From assembly GCA_950075865.1 (NCBI GenBank), contig CATMVA010000018.1:2925-45668 (forward strand): a stretch of 42,744 nt of DNA, given 5' to 3'. Below are positions 7,605 through 14,173 of this stretch, piece by piece. The stretch comes from an uncultured Oscillospiraceae bacterium. GTDB lineage: Bacteria > Bacillota > Clostridia > Oscillospirales > Oscillospiraceae. The notes beneath the pieces are model-generated. The model had not been told where the DNA came from and made no database searches. It saw only the letters and a list, made by a program, of their open reading frames with translations. Each line of letters opens with the position of its first letter. The stretch's first letter is position 1. The translations under genes and the position numbers were made by a program.

Positions 7605-7621
7605 CTACACATGGGCAGAGG

Positions 7622-8149
7622 TCACAGCGACGTAAGCCGCCTTTCCGGGATGATGGAGCGGAAATAGGCGATCTTGGGCAGAAGCTCCAGCAGGAGCATA
7701 CCCAGGACATAGCAGGCGCCCAGCTCGCCAACCCCTACAGTAAAGCCGTTCCAGGCCCAGGCGGCGGGAAGGGCGGCGGTGAAGCCGCCCGCCTCGGCGA
7801 GGCCGATGGTGAAGCCCACCAGCAGGGTGTTGCAGATCACCGGGGGCAGAGGGGCCAGCCATTTGTTTTTCAGCCGGCTGGTCCAGACCGCGGCGATGAG
7901 GGTGGCCGCCGAGCCCACCACGATGTCCAGCACGCCGTAGGGGGAGAGCAGGTTGACGATGAGGCAGCCCACAAAGAGCCCCGGCACGGTACAGGGGAAC
8001 AGGAAGGGCAAGACGGTGAGGGCCTCGGCAAAGCGGAACTGGATTGGGCCAAAGGTCAGGCCGAAGAAGTTGCCGAAATAGCCCATCACGGCGTAGAGGG
8101 CGGCCACCATGGCGGCCAGGGTCAGGTCTTTGGTACTGAATCTGCGCAT
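7622..8149 (-). CDS. queT: QueT-type ECF transporter S component
   Basis: A 175-aa hydrophobic protein with five to six membrane segments. 'DLTLAAMVAALYAVMGYF', 'FGPIQFRFAEALTVLPFLFP', 'VPGLFVGCLIVNLLSPYG' and 'DIVVGSAATLIAA' fit the QueT family of substrate-binding subunits for energy-coupling-factor importers, which take up queuosine precursors in Firmicutes. The shared EcfA/EcfT module is not in the window. GGAGG lies 10 bases before the start. The roughly 150-nt leader can fold extensively and may hold a preQ1-type riboswitch. Assignment of substrate rests on family resemblance. Confidence 0.8.
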   Translation of the reverse strand: MRRFSTKDLTLAAMVAALYAVMGYFGNFFGLTFGPIQFRFAEALTVLPFLFPCTVPGLFVGCLIVNLLSPYGVLDIVVGSAATLIAAVWTSRLKNKWLAPLPPVICNTLLVGFTIGLAEAGGFTAALPAAWAWNGFTVGVGELGACYVLGMLLLELLPKIAYFRSIIPERRLTSL

Positions 8150-8215
8150 AAAAATATTACCTCCATTTTTTTGTTTCAGGGCTTCTCAGCCCCACAGCAT
8201 GCGCGCCGCATACAG

Positions 8216-8301
8216 GATCGGAGGTCCCTTCCCCGGGAGCAAGGCGCATTTCTCCCGGACGGCATTCTCTCCGACCGTTAGACTGGGCGGGGGACCCAGT
8301 C
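8216..8301 (-). promoter_or_regulatory. Structured leader of queT, candidate riboswitch
   Basis: Reading the minus strand 5' to 3': a 7-bp hairpin GACTGGG / CCCAGTC (8295-8301 with 8281-8287); then an 8-bp closing stem GGTCGGAG (8269-8276) with CTCCGATC (8216-8223); inside it a 7-bp stem CCGGGAG (8252-8258) with CTCCCGG (8233-8239). The inner loop contains GCGCC, which can pair with GGCGC about 30 bases downstream as a pseudoknot. PreQ1 riboswitches control queT in several Firmicutes, including a class known from Ruminococcaceae, so the position fits. No conserved core was verified. Confidence 0.35.
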
Positions 8302-8307
8302 AAGTGC

Positions 8308-8313
8308 ATTATA
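8308..8313 (-). promoter_or_regulatory. -10 element of the queT promoter
   Basis: A perfect TATAAT on the minus strand, just upstream of the leader hairpin. The sequence 17 bases further upstream (TTCCAT, 8331-8336) is a poor -35 box, so the promoter may be weak or activated. Confidence 0.5.
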
Positions 8314-8358
8314 GCACGGCGGGAAACAAAATGGAAGATGTGTCTTTCTTAAAAAGAC

Positions 8359-8387
8359 AAAAAAAGCCGCGGGAATTCTCCCGCGGC
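8359..8387 (-). terminator. Terminator of the spoIIQ-like gene
   Basis: A perfect 9-bp stem GCCGCGGGA / TCCCGCGGC (8366-8387) with an ATTC loop, followed on the minus strand by seven T (8359-8365). It starts 13 bases after the stop. Confidence 0.9.
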
Positions 8388-8400
8388 CTTTTATCCGGTC

Positions 8401-9144
8401 TCAGCGCTGGGGCAGGTAGTCCAGGGGATCCACGCTCACCCCGTCCCTGGTCATGGACAGGTGGAGGTGGGAGACTTCGGCGCTCTCGGCGATGGCGCTT
8501 TTGCCCACAGAACCGATGATGTCACCGGTGCGGACCGTGTCCCCGATCTCCACGTTGGGGACCCCCGCCAGGTTGGAGCAAACGGAGACCACGCCGTCGG
8601 CGTGGGAAATGACCACCGTCTTTCCCATCAGGTCGTCGGTGTAGATGTCGCTCACCGTGCCGCCCGCCGGGGCTTTGACCTGGGTCCCCGCGGTGCAGGC
8701 GATGTCGATACCGTCGTGGGTCCGCCAGTCGGCCATGGTGGCGTCATAGGACAAGGTCTCGATGTCGTGCTCCCGGAGGATCTCCCCCTTCACCGGCCAG
8801 GTGTAGACCGAGGCGGTGGCGGTGGGAGGCACCGTGGGGGCGGCCGAGGGGGTGGCCGAGGGTGCCGGAGTGGTCAGGATCGCCGGGGGCGTAGAGACCG
8901 GCCGGGGGGTGGCCACCGACGGGGGCGTGGGGGTCACCTTGGAAACCGGGGCCGTAGGGGTGGGCGCCGGGGTGGGGGTGACCGTGATGGTCACCGGACC
9001 CGAAACCGTCCTGCTCTGCTCACTGATGCCCGAGAAGAGGTAGTAACCCGATACTCCCAGGGCGGCCACGCACAGGAGAAGGACGATGTAGAAACCTTTT
9101 CCGGCCATGAAGCTGCCGATGCTGTCCCGCATGGATTTTTTCAT
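8401..9144 (-). CDS. spoIIQ: M23 (LytM-fold) endopeptidase-like protein, probable SpoIIQ
   Basis: A 247-aa protein with a short cytoplasmic N-terminus, one membrane segment (about residues 17-38), a Thr/Pro/Ala-rich linker (about 50-115) and a C-terminal M23 domain. The metal-binding residues appear intact ('THDGIDI' and 'HLHLSM'), unlike Bacillus SpoIIQ, which has lost one, but as in clostridial SpoIIQ. SpoIIQ sits in the forespore membrane and joins SpoIIIAH to form the engulfment channel. ATG 9144 has GGAGG nine bases upstream. A sigma-F-like promoter directly upstream is the main reason to prefer SpoIIQ over a generic M23 peptidase; spoIIIAH is not in the window. Confidence 0.75.
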   Translation of the reverse strand: MKKSMRDSIGSFMAGKGFYIVLLLCVAALGVSGYYLFSGISEQSRTVSGPVTITVTPTPAPTPTAPVSKVTPTPPSVATPRPVSTPPAILTTPAPSATPSAAPTVPPTATASVYTWPVKGEILREHDIETLSYDATMADWRTHDGIDIACTAGTQVKAPAGGTVSDIYTDDLMGKTVVISHADGVVSVCSNLAGVPNVEIGDTVRTGDIIGSVGKSAIAESAEVSHLHLSMTRDGVSVDPLDYLPQR

Positions 9145-9164
9145 TGATTTGCACCTCCGAGGGT

Positions 9165-9194
9165 AAGTTTTGCCGGAGTCTCCTGCATTTATAC
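9165..9194 (-). promoter_or_regulatory. Sigma-F-like promoter of the spoIIQ-like gene
   Basis: Minus strand GTATA (9190-9194), 15 bases, GGCAAAACTT (9165-9174). This fits the Bacillus sigma-F pattern GYWTA-N15/16-GGNNANAHTA at all but the last position. The predicted transcript would begin almost at the Shine-Dalgarno, giving a leader of about 15 bases. Confidence 0.6.
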
Positions 9195-9240
9195 CCAAGG
9201 GATGAAAATTTTGCGGCCTTTACAGAATCTTCATGTTTTA

Positions 9241-9271
9241 TTCACCGTTTCCGTCCAAAATGTAGTATACT
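9241..9271 (+). promoter_or_regulatory. Possible promoter of the 999-aa ABC transporter gene
   Basis: TATACT (9266-9271) stands 43 bases before the start codon. The best -35-like sequence is TTCACC (9241-9246) at a long 19-base spacing, so the assignment is tentative. Confidence 0.4.
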
Positions 9272-9314
9272 TTAAGTTTGAATAAATGGGAAGTTTTCGG
9301 AAGGAGAACCGCAC

Positions 9315-12314
9315 ATGCTGAAATTGGACAACATTGTTAAAGTCTATGAGACCGCCGGGGAGAATGTCACCGCCCTGCGGGGGGTGAGCCTCAGCTTTCG
9401 GGAAAATGAGTTTGTGGCCATTCTGGGCCATTCGGGCTGCGGCAAGACCACCCTTTTGAACATCATCGGCGGCCTGGACCAGTATACCAGCGGCGACCTC
9501 ATTATCAACGGCCGCTCCACCAAGGAGTTCAAGGACCGGGATTGGGACAGCTACCGCAACCACTCCATCGGCTTTGTCTTCCAGAGCTACAACCTGATCC
9601 CCCACCAGAGCGTACTCTCCAATGTGGAGCTGGCCCTGACCCTCTCCGGCGTGGGCAAGGCCGAGCGCCGGAGGCGGGCGGCCGAGGCCCTCTCCAAGGT
9701 GGGCCTGGGGGACCAGATGAAAAAGCGGCCCAATCAGCTCTCGGGCGGCCAGATGCAGCGGGTGGCCATCGCCCGGGCGCTGGTCAACGACCCGGACATC
9801 CTGCTGGCCGACGAGCCCACCGGGGCCCTGGACAGCGAGACCTCGGTCCAGGTCATGGACCTGCTGGCCGAGATCGCAAAGGATAAGCTGGTCATCATGG
9901 TGACCCACAACCCGGAGCTGGCCGCCCAGTACGCCACCCGGACCATCCGGCTTCTGGACGGACGGATCGTGGACGACTCGGCCCCCTATGCCGGTGCGGA
10001 GGCGGCCCCCGCCGGGCCCCGGAAACGGCAGAGGAAGCCCTCTATGTCGGTCTTTACCGCCTTTTCCCTCTCCCTGAACAACCTGATGACCAAGAAGGGG
10101 CGCACTCTGCTCACCTCCTTCGCCGGGAGCATCGGCATCATCGGCATTGCCCTCATTCTGGCCCTGTCCACCGGCATCAACAGCTACATCAACCAGGTCC
10201 AGGAGGAGACATTATCCAGCTACCCCATCACCATCATGGCCGAGAGCACCGACATGTCCGACCTGATGGTCAATCTCATGGGGGTGCGGCGGGAGAACCA
10301 GGAGGAGATGGCGGGCCGGGACCCCGACCGGGTCTACTCCTCCACCGTCATGTACGACATGCTGGACTCTATGATGAACGCCCAGGTCCAGACCAACAAC
10401 CTGAAGGACTTTAAGACCTGGCTGGACCAAGGGGGCGGCGGGATCACCGACCTGGCCGCTGTACAGTACAGCTACGACTTCTCCTTCAACATATACACCC
10501 AGGACGAGGACGGCAATATCATCAAAAGCGACGTGATGGATATGCTCCAGAACGCCATGGGGGCCATGTACGGCGGGGATTACTCCTCCTACTTCGCCTC
10601 CATGGGCTCCATGTATTCCGCCATGGACGTGTGGGAGGAGCTGCTCCCCGGGGAGAACGGGGAGGCCATCGGCGGCCAGGTGAAAAGCCAGTATGACCTG
10701 CTCTACGGCCAGTGGCCGGAGAACTATGACGAGATCATCCTCTTTGTGGACGGCAACAACGAGATCTCCGACCTGATGCTCTACGCCTTGGGCCTGATCT
10801 CCTCGGACGATATGAGCGAGAGCATGAAGGCCATGGCCAACGGAGAGACCATCGAGGCAGAGACCCTCAGCTGGTCCTATGAGGAGTTGTGCCAGACCCC
10901 CTTCAAGCTCCTCCTTCCCGCCGAAAAGTACCTCTATGACGAGTCCACCGGGGCTTACACCGACATGTCGGTAACCAGGACCGGCATGGACTTCCTCTAC
11001 AACAGCAGCGACATCGGCACCACCCTGAAGGTGGTGGGCATCGCCCGGCCCAGTGAGGCGTCCACCTCGGGCATGGTGAAGGGGGCCATCGGCTACACAA
11101 GCGCCCTCACCCGGTACGCCATCGACGCCACCGCCAGGACCGACATCGTCAAGGCCCAGCTGTCCGATCCGGCCACCGACGTGATCCTAGCCCTCCCCTT
11201 CGCCACCGGTGAGGAGCCCGAGCCCTCCGACGAGGAGAAGCGGGAGGCGGTCACCGCCCTTTTGGGGAAGATGACCGTGGTGGAGAAGGCGGGGGCCTAT
11301 ATGAATGTGATGAGCCAGCCCAGTCAGGCCTATGTGGAGACCATCGTCGCCCAGCAGATGGAGGGCATGACCCGGGAGAGCATCGAGGAGATGATCCTGG
11401 CCCAGTATGCCGCCGAGATGGGGGTGGACCAGGAGGCGCTTACCTCCTACATCGCCGAGATGGACGACAAGACCCTCTTTGCCCGCGTTGAGGAGGCCAT
11501 TGCCCAGTCCGTCCGGGAACAGTATGCCATGGGGGTCCAGCGGCAGCTGGGGGCCATGACCTCCGAGCAGCTGGCCGCCGCCCTGGACACCGTACTGGAG
11601 GGCAACGAGCAGGTGCTCTCCATGACCGGCATGGCCCCCTTCGAGGCCTGGCAGTACAACTACCTCTATGAAAACTACATGCCCCCCACCCTCTCCCAGG
11701 CCACCTACGAGGAGAATCTGGACACCCTGGGCTATGTGGACCTGGAGAGCCCTTCCACCATCAGCATCTATGCCTCCACCTTCGCCGACAAGGATCAGAT
11801 CGCCGATCTGATCGCCGGATACAACGCCGGGGTGGACAGCGAGGACGAGATCACCTACACCGACTATGTGGCCCTTCTCATGAGCTCCATCACCAGCATC
11901 ATCAGCGGCATCAGCTACCTGCTCATCGCCTTTGTGTCCATCTCTCTCATCGTCTCCTCCATCATGATCGGCATCATCACCTACATCTCGGTGCTGGAGC
12001 GGACCAAGGAGATCGGTATCCTCCGGGCGGTGGGCGCCTCCAAGCGGGATGTGAGCCGGGTCTTCAATGCCGAGACCTTCCTTGTGGGGCTGTGCGCCGG
12101 GCTCATCGGTGTCGGGGTGACCTTGCTCCTCAGCTTCCCCATCAACGCCGTTCTTCTCAAGGCCACCGGCATCGTGGGCCTGAAGGCTGTTCTGCCGGTG
12201 GAGGGGGCGGTGATCCTGGTGGCCATCAGCACCTTCCTCACCATCATCGCCGGGCTGATCCCCTCCCGGGTGGCCGCCAAGAAGGACCCTGTGGTGGCTC
12301 TACGGACCGAATGA
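9315..12314 (+). CDS. Fused ABC ATPase-permease of the MacB/FtsX type
   Basis: A 999-aa protein. Residues 1-225 are a LolD/MacB-class ATPase (Walker A 'GHSGCGKTT', 'LSGGQMQRVAIARAL', Walker B 'ILLADEPTGALD', H-loop 'VTHNPELA'). A first membrane helix lies at about 265-290 ('LTSFAGSIGIIGIALILALS'). A very large extracytoplasmic domain (about 290-850) rich in Asp, Glu, Met and Tyr follows, and the C-terminal FtsX module has three helices ('ISYLLIAFVSISLIVSSIMIGIITY', 'ERTKEIGILRAVGAS', 'DPVVALRTE'). Such transporters act as mechanotransmission pumps or peptide-resistance exporters. AAGGAG is eight bases before the ATG. It is a single gene with its own terminator; no adjacent two-component pair. 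Confidence 0.93.
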   Translation: MLKLDNIVKVYETAGENVTALRGVSLSFRENEFVAILGHSGCGKTTLLNIIGGLDQYTSGDLIINGRSTKEFKDRDWDSYRNHSIGFVFQSYNLIPHQSVLSNVELALTLSGVGKAERRRRAAEALSKVGLGDQMKKRPNQLSGGQMQRVAIARALVNDPDILLADEPTGALDSETSVQVMDLLAEIAKDKLVIMVTHNPELAAQYATRTIRLLDGRIVDDSAPYAGAEAAPAGPRKRQRKPSMSVFTAFSLSLNNLMTKKGRTLLTSFAGSIGIIGIALILALSTGINSYINQVQEETLSSYPITIMAESTDMSDLMVNLMGVRRENQEEMAGRDPDRVYSSTVMYDMLDSMMNAQVQTNNLKDFKTWLDQGGGGITDLAAVQYSYDFSFNIYTQDEDGNIIKSDVMDMLQNAMGAMYGGDYSSYFASMGSMYSAMDVWEELLPGENGEAIGGQVKSQYDLLYGQWPENYDEIILFVDGNNEISDLMLYALGLISSDDMSESMKAMANGETIEAETLSWSYEELCQTPFKLLLPAEKYLYDESTGAYTDMSVTRTGMDFLYNSSDIGTTLKVVGIARPSEASTSGMVKGAIGYTSALTRYAIDATARTDIVKAQLSDPATDVILALPFATGEEPEPSDEEKREAVTALLGKMTVVEKAGAYMNVMSQPSQAYVETIVAQQMEGMTRESIEEMILAQYAAEMGVDQEALTSYIAEMDDKTLFARVEEAIAQSVREQYAMGVQRQLGAMTSEQLAAALDTVLEGNEQVLSMTGMAPFEAWQYNYLYENYMPPTLSQATYEENLDTLGYVDLESPSTISIYASTFADKDQIADLIAGYNAGVDSEDEITYTDYVALLMSSITSIISGISYLLIAFVSISLIVSSIMIGIITYISVLERTKEIGILRAVGASKRDVSRVFNAETFLVGLCAGLIGVGVTLLLSFPINAVLLKATGIVGLKAVLPVEGAVILVAISTFLTIIAGLIPSRVAAKKDPVVALRTE

Positions 12315-12355
12315 GCTTGACGCGGTCCGGTGTCACGTCCGGCCCTGATCACGCA

Positions 12356-12389
12356 AGCAGCGGAGGGAAGATCCCCTCCGCTGCTTTTT
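12356..12389 (+). terminator. Terminator of the 999-aa ABC transporter gene
   Basis: A perfect 12-bp stem AGCAGCGGAGGG / CCCTCCGCTGCT (12356-12367 with 12374-12385), a six-base loop, and a T run ending at 12389. It overlaps the stop of the converging small gene by two bases. Confidence 0.9.
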
Positions 12390-12654
12390 ACAGAAACTGT
12401 CCCAGCCACCACAGGGCGGTGGACAGGGTGGCCCCCAGGGCCACGTAGCCCGGGGCCGGAATCCGGTGATACCATTTGCTCCGGCCCTTCCGTGCGAAGT
12501 CGTCGGCCACCCTCCGGGCCTCCTCCACCACCTGGTCGGCGGTGACCCCGGAGGCGTTCATAGCCCCCTCCTTGACGATAAAGATGGCCTCCTCAAAAAA
12601 ACGGCGGTCGGGAGACCGCACCACGATGACCCGCCGGCTGACCCCTTTGATCAA
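12388..12654 (-). CDS. Small conserved-looking protein with C-terminal membrane anchor
   Basis: I do not recognise a named family. The 88-aa product begins 'IKGVSRRVIVVRSPDRRFFE', has a charged helical middle ('TADQVVEEARRVADDFARKG') and ends in one hydrophobic segment (about 68-88), so it is probably tail-anchored. The TTG at 12654 is chosen as start because AAAAGGAGGGG lies seven bases upstream; the ATG at 12819 has no such signal and would run across the promoter. GTATA-N17-CATACTG just upstream resembles a sigma-G promoter, suggesting forespore expression. That is inference. Confidence 0.7.
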   Translation of the reverse strand: MIKGVSRRVIVVRSPDRRFFEEAIFIVKEGAMNASGVTADQVVEEARRVADDFARKGRSKWYHRIPAPGYVALGATLSTALWWLGQFL

Positions 12655-12677
12655 CTGCGCCCCCTCCTTTTCCCTTC

Positions 12678-12706
12678 CAGTATGGACCCATTCTGCCAAA
12701 ATATAC
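12678..12706 (-). promoter_or_regulatory. Sigma-G-like promoter of the 88-aa gene
   Basis: Minus strand GTATA (12702-12706), 17 bases, CATACTG (12678-12684); it differs from the forespore consensus only at the last base. The spacing matches the candidate in front of spoVT. Transcription would start at or just before the Shine-Dalgarno. Confidence 0.5.
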
Positions 12707-12757
12707 AGGGCATGGAAAACCTCTTCCCCGCGTACAATGGCCATCGGAGGGAGAGGA

Positions 12758-12844
12758 ATGGAAAAAAAGAGGCCCTGGGCGGCGCTGGCGGCAGTGTTTG
12801 CGGTCAATATCCTGATCATATTACTTTTTCAGGCCGTGTTTTAA
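12758..12844 (+). CDS. Candidate 28-aa single-pass membrane peptide
   Basis: The ORF starts with MEKKRPW and continues as one hydrophobic helix ('AALAAVFAVNILIILLFQAVF') to the C-terminus, the layout of small bacterial membrane proteins. GGAGGGAG lies about five bases before the ATG. A perfect GC-rich palindrome with a T run begins six bases after the stop, as if ending this transcript. No convincing promoter was found between it and the divergent 88-aa gene. It could also be a chance ORF; the ribosome-binding site plus the hydrophobic layout are the only support. Confidence 0.5.
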   Translation: MEKKRPWAALAAVFAVNILIILLFQAVF

Positions 12845-12882
12845 GAAAAGGGAGCTGTCCCCCGGGGGACAGCTCCCTTTTT
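12843..12882. terminator. Bidirectional terminator between the 28-aa ORF and rpiB
   Basis: A perfect palindrome, GGGAGCTGTCCCCC / GGGGGACAGCTCCC (12850-12877). Five T follow on the plus strand; on the minus strand the exit is CTTTTCTT (12842-12849). It serves rpiB and any plus-strand transcript of the small ORF. Confidence 0.88.
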
Positions 12883-12884
12883 CT

Positions 12885-13343
12885 TCAGATCTCTTTCAAA
12901 CCCTGGGTCTCCTCGATCTCCATGATCATGGCCACCCGCTCGCTGTGACGGCCGCCCTGGAACCGGGCGTTCATCCACTCGTCCACTATCATCTTGGCCA
13001 GCTCCACCCCGATGACCCGTGCGCCGAAGGCGATGATGTTGGCGTTGTTGTGCTCCTTGGCCAGCCGGGCGGTGTAGGGCTCGCTGCACACGCAGGCCCG
13101 GATGCCCCTGACCTTGTTGGCCGCCAGGGAGATACCCACCCCGGTGCCGCAGATCAGGACGCCGCCGTCCACCTCGCCCGAGGCCACCAGCTTGGCCACC
13201 CTGTAGCCGCTGACCGGGTAGTTGAACCGCTCGGGCGTGTCGGTGCCCACATTGACCACCTCGACCCCCTTGCTCTCCAGGTAGGCCATGATCTCGTTCT
13301 TCATCTCTACGGCCACATGGTCGTTTCCGATGGCGATCTTCAT
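12885..13343 (-). CDS. rpiB: Ribose-5-phosphate isomerase B
   Basis: A 152-aa cytoplasmic enzyme interconverting ribose-5-phosphate and ribulose-5-phosphate in the pentose phosphate pathway. 'IAIGNDHVAVEMKNEI' at the N-terminus, the catalytic-cysteine segment 'VLICGTGVGISLAANK' (about 62-77), 'RACVCSEPYTARLAKEHNNANI' and 'FGARVIG' are characteristic of RpiB/LacAB. As only one subunit is present and no galactose genes are near, RpiB is preferred over LacB. It is monocistronic, with its own consensus promoter and terminator. Confidence 0.95.
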   Translation of the reverse strand: MKIAIGNDHVAVEMKNEIMAYLESKGVEVVNVGTDTPERFNYPVSGYRVAKLVASGEVDGGVLICGTGVGISLAANKVRGIRACVCSEPYTARLAKEHNNANIIAFGARVIGVELAKMIVDEWMNARFQGGRHSERVAMIMEIEETQGLKEI

Positions 13344-13392
13344 CCCATATCCCCCACTTCACGTTTTTTGTCCGCAGGTCACATTACCTTAC

Positions 13393-13421
13393 ATTATAGG
13401 TGGTTTTCCAACCGGTTGCAA
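13393..13421 (-). promoter_or_regulatory. Promoter of rpiB
   Basis: Minus strand TTGCAA (13416-13421), 17 bases, perfect TATAAT (13393-13398). Confidence 0.7.
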
Positions 13422-13435
13422 GTGCCCGGACAAAA

Positions 13436-13470
13436 AAAACGTCCGTCTCCTGCCGAGACGGACGTTTTTT
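13436..13470. terminator. Terminator of spoVT, bidirectional in form
   Basis: A perfect 14-bp stem, AAAACGTCCGTCTC (13436-13449) with GAGACGGACGTTTT (13455-13468), and a five-base loop. A/T runs flank both sides. It lies six bases after the spoVT stop. Confidence 0.9.
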
Positions 13471-13475
13471 CCTTG

Positions 13476-14018
13476 TTACCCCTCCATGTGCCGGCCCAGG
13501 AAGCCGGACATGGTCTGGAGCAGCTTGTACTCGGTCTCCCCACTCTGGAGAGAACCCTCCTCCCCAGCAAAGAGAACGCAGCCAAGCACGTCCCCCTCGG
13601 CCAGGATGGGCGCGGCGCAGATGACAAAGTACTTTTCGCTCTCGTCGCTGACCGGCACCGGGGTCTCCCCCGGCTGGTACTGATAGATCTTCCGGTTTTC
13701 CAGCATGCTCTCCAGCTTCTCCCCCAGCCGCTTTTCGGTCAGGTCCCGCCGGGGCGCGCCGCTGACGGCGATGCAGGTGTCCCGGTCGGTGATGACACAC
13801 ACCCGGCCGGTGGTCTTGTTCAAAGTCTCGCACATCTGGGAGGCAAAGTCAGAAAGGCCCCCCATCAGGGAATACTTCTTGAAAATGACCTCGCCGTCCT
13901 TGTCGGTATAGATCTCCAGCGGGTCGCCTTCCCGGATCCGCATAGTACGGCGGATCTCCTTGGGAATGACCACACGGCCAAGGTCGTCGATCCGGCGCAC
14001 GATTCCTGTCGCTTTCAT
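13476..14018 (-). CDS. spoVT: Stage V sporulation regulator SpoVT
   Basis: A 180-aa protein that tunes sigma-G-dependent genes in the forespore. The N-terminal AbrB-type DNA-binding domain covers residues 1-50 ('MKATGIVRRIDDLGRVVIPK', 'REGDPLEIYTD'). The rest is a GAF-like domain ('RVCVITDRDTCIAVSG', 'ICAAPILAEGDVLGCVLFAG'). ATG 14018 follows GGAGGAG at six bases; the open frame upstream is not used. The full length and both domains separate it from the short AbrB regulators. A sigma-G-like promoter lies 36 bases upstream. Confidence 0.95.
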   Translation of the reverse strand: MKATGIVRRIDDLGRVVIPKEIRRTMRIREGDPLEIYTDKDGEVIFKKYSLMGGLSDFASQMCETLNKTTGRVCVITDRDTCIAVSGAPRRDLTEKRLGEKLESMLENRKIYQYQPGETPVPVSDESEKYFVICAAPILAEGDVLGCVLFAGEEGSLQSGETEYKLLQTMSGFLGRHMEG

Positions 14019-14053
14019 ATCTCTCTCCTCCTGCGGTTTTCGATTGACAAGGA

Positions 14054-14082
14054 TAGTATCCGCAGGTCCCTTTTTCCTATGC
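14054..14082 (-). promoter_or_regulatory. Sigma-G-like promoter of spoVT
   Basis: Minus strand GCATA (14078-14082), 17 bases, GATACTA (14054-14060), close to the forespore consensus GHATR-N17/18-CATWHTA. In Bacillus subtilis spoVT is transcribed by sigma-G, which supports the call. Confidence 0.55.
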
Positions 14083-14173
14083 AATCTTTGGAGAAGGTAT
14101 GATTTGGAAATGTCAGCCTTTCTTTTTCCCCGCACAGGCAGCGAAAAAGAGGGAGTTCGCCGGAAAGGACTTC

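Noticed and set aside
8181..8200. GGGGCTGAGAAGCCC in the queT leader, resembling the TPP riboswitch CUGAGA core
   Set aside because: The rest of the TPP aptamer is missing and the bases form a simple 5-bp hairpin.
12655..12819. N-terminal extension of the 88-aa gene to the ATG at 12819
   Set aside because: No ribosome-binding site, it would cover the promoter, and the TTG at 12654 has an excellent Shine-Dalgarno.
14083..14173. Possible terminator after the 830-aa ABC gene (CTTTTTC / GAAAAAG pairing)
   Set aside because: The stem is A/T only with a 14-base loop and no T run in the right place.
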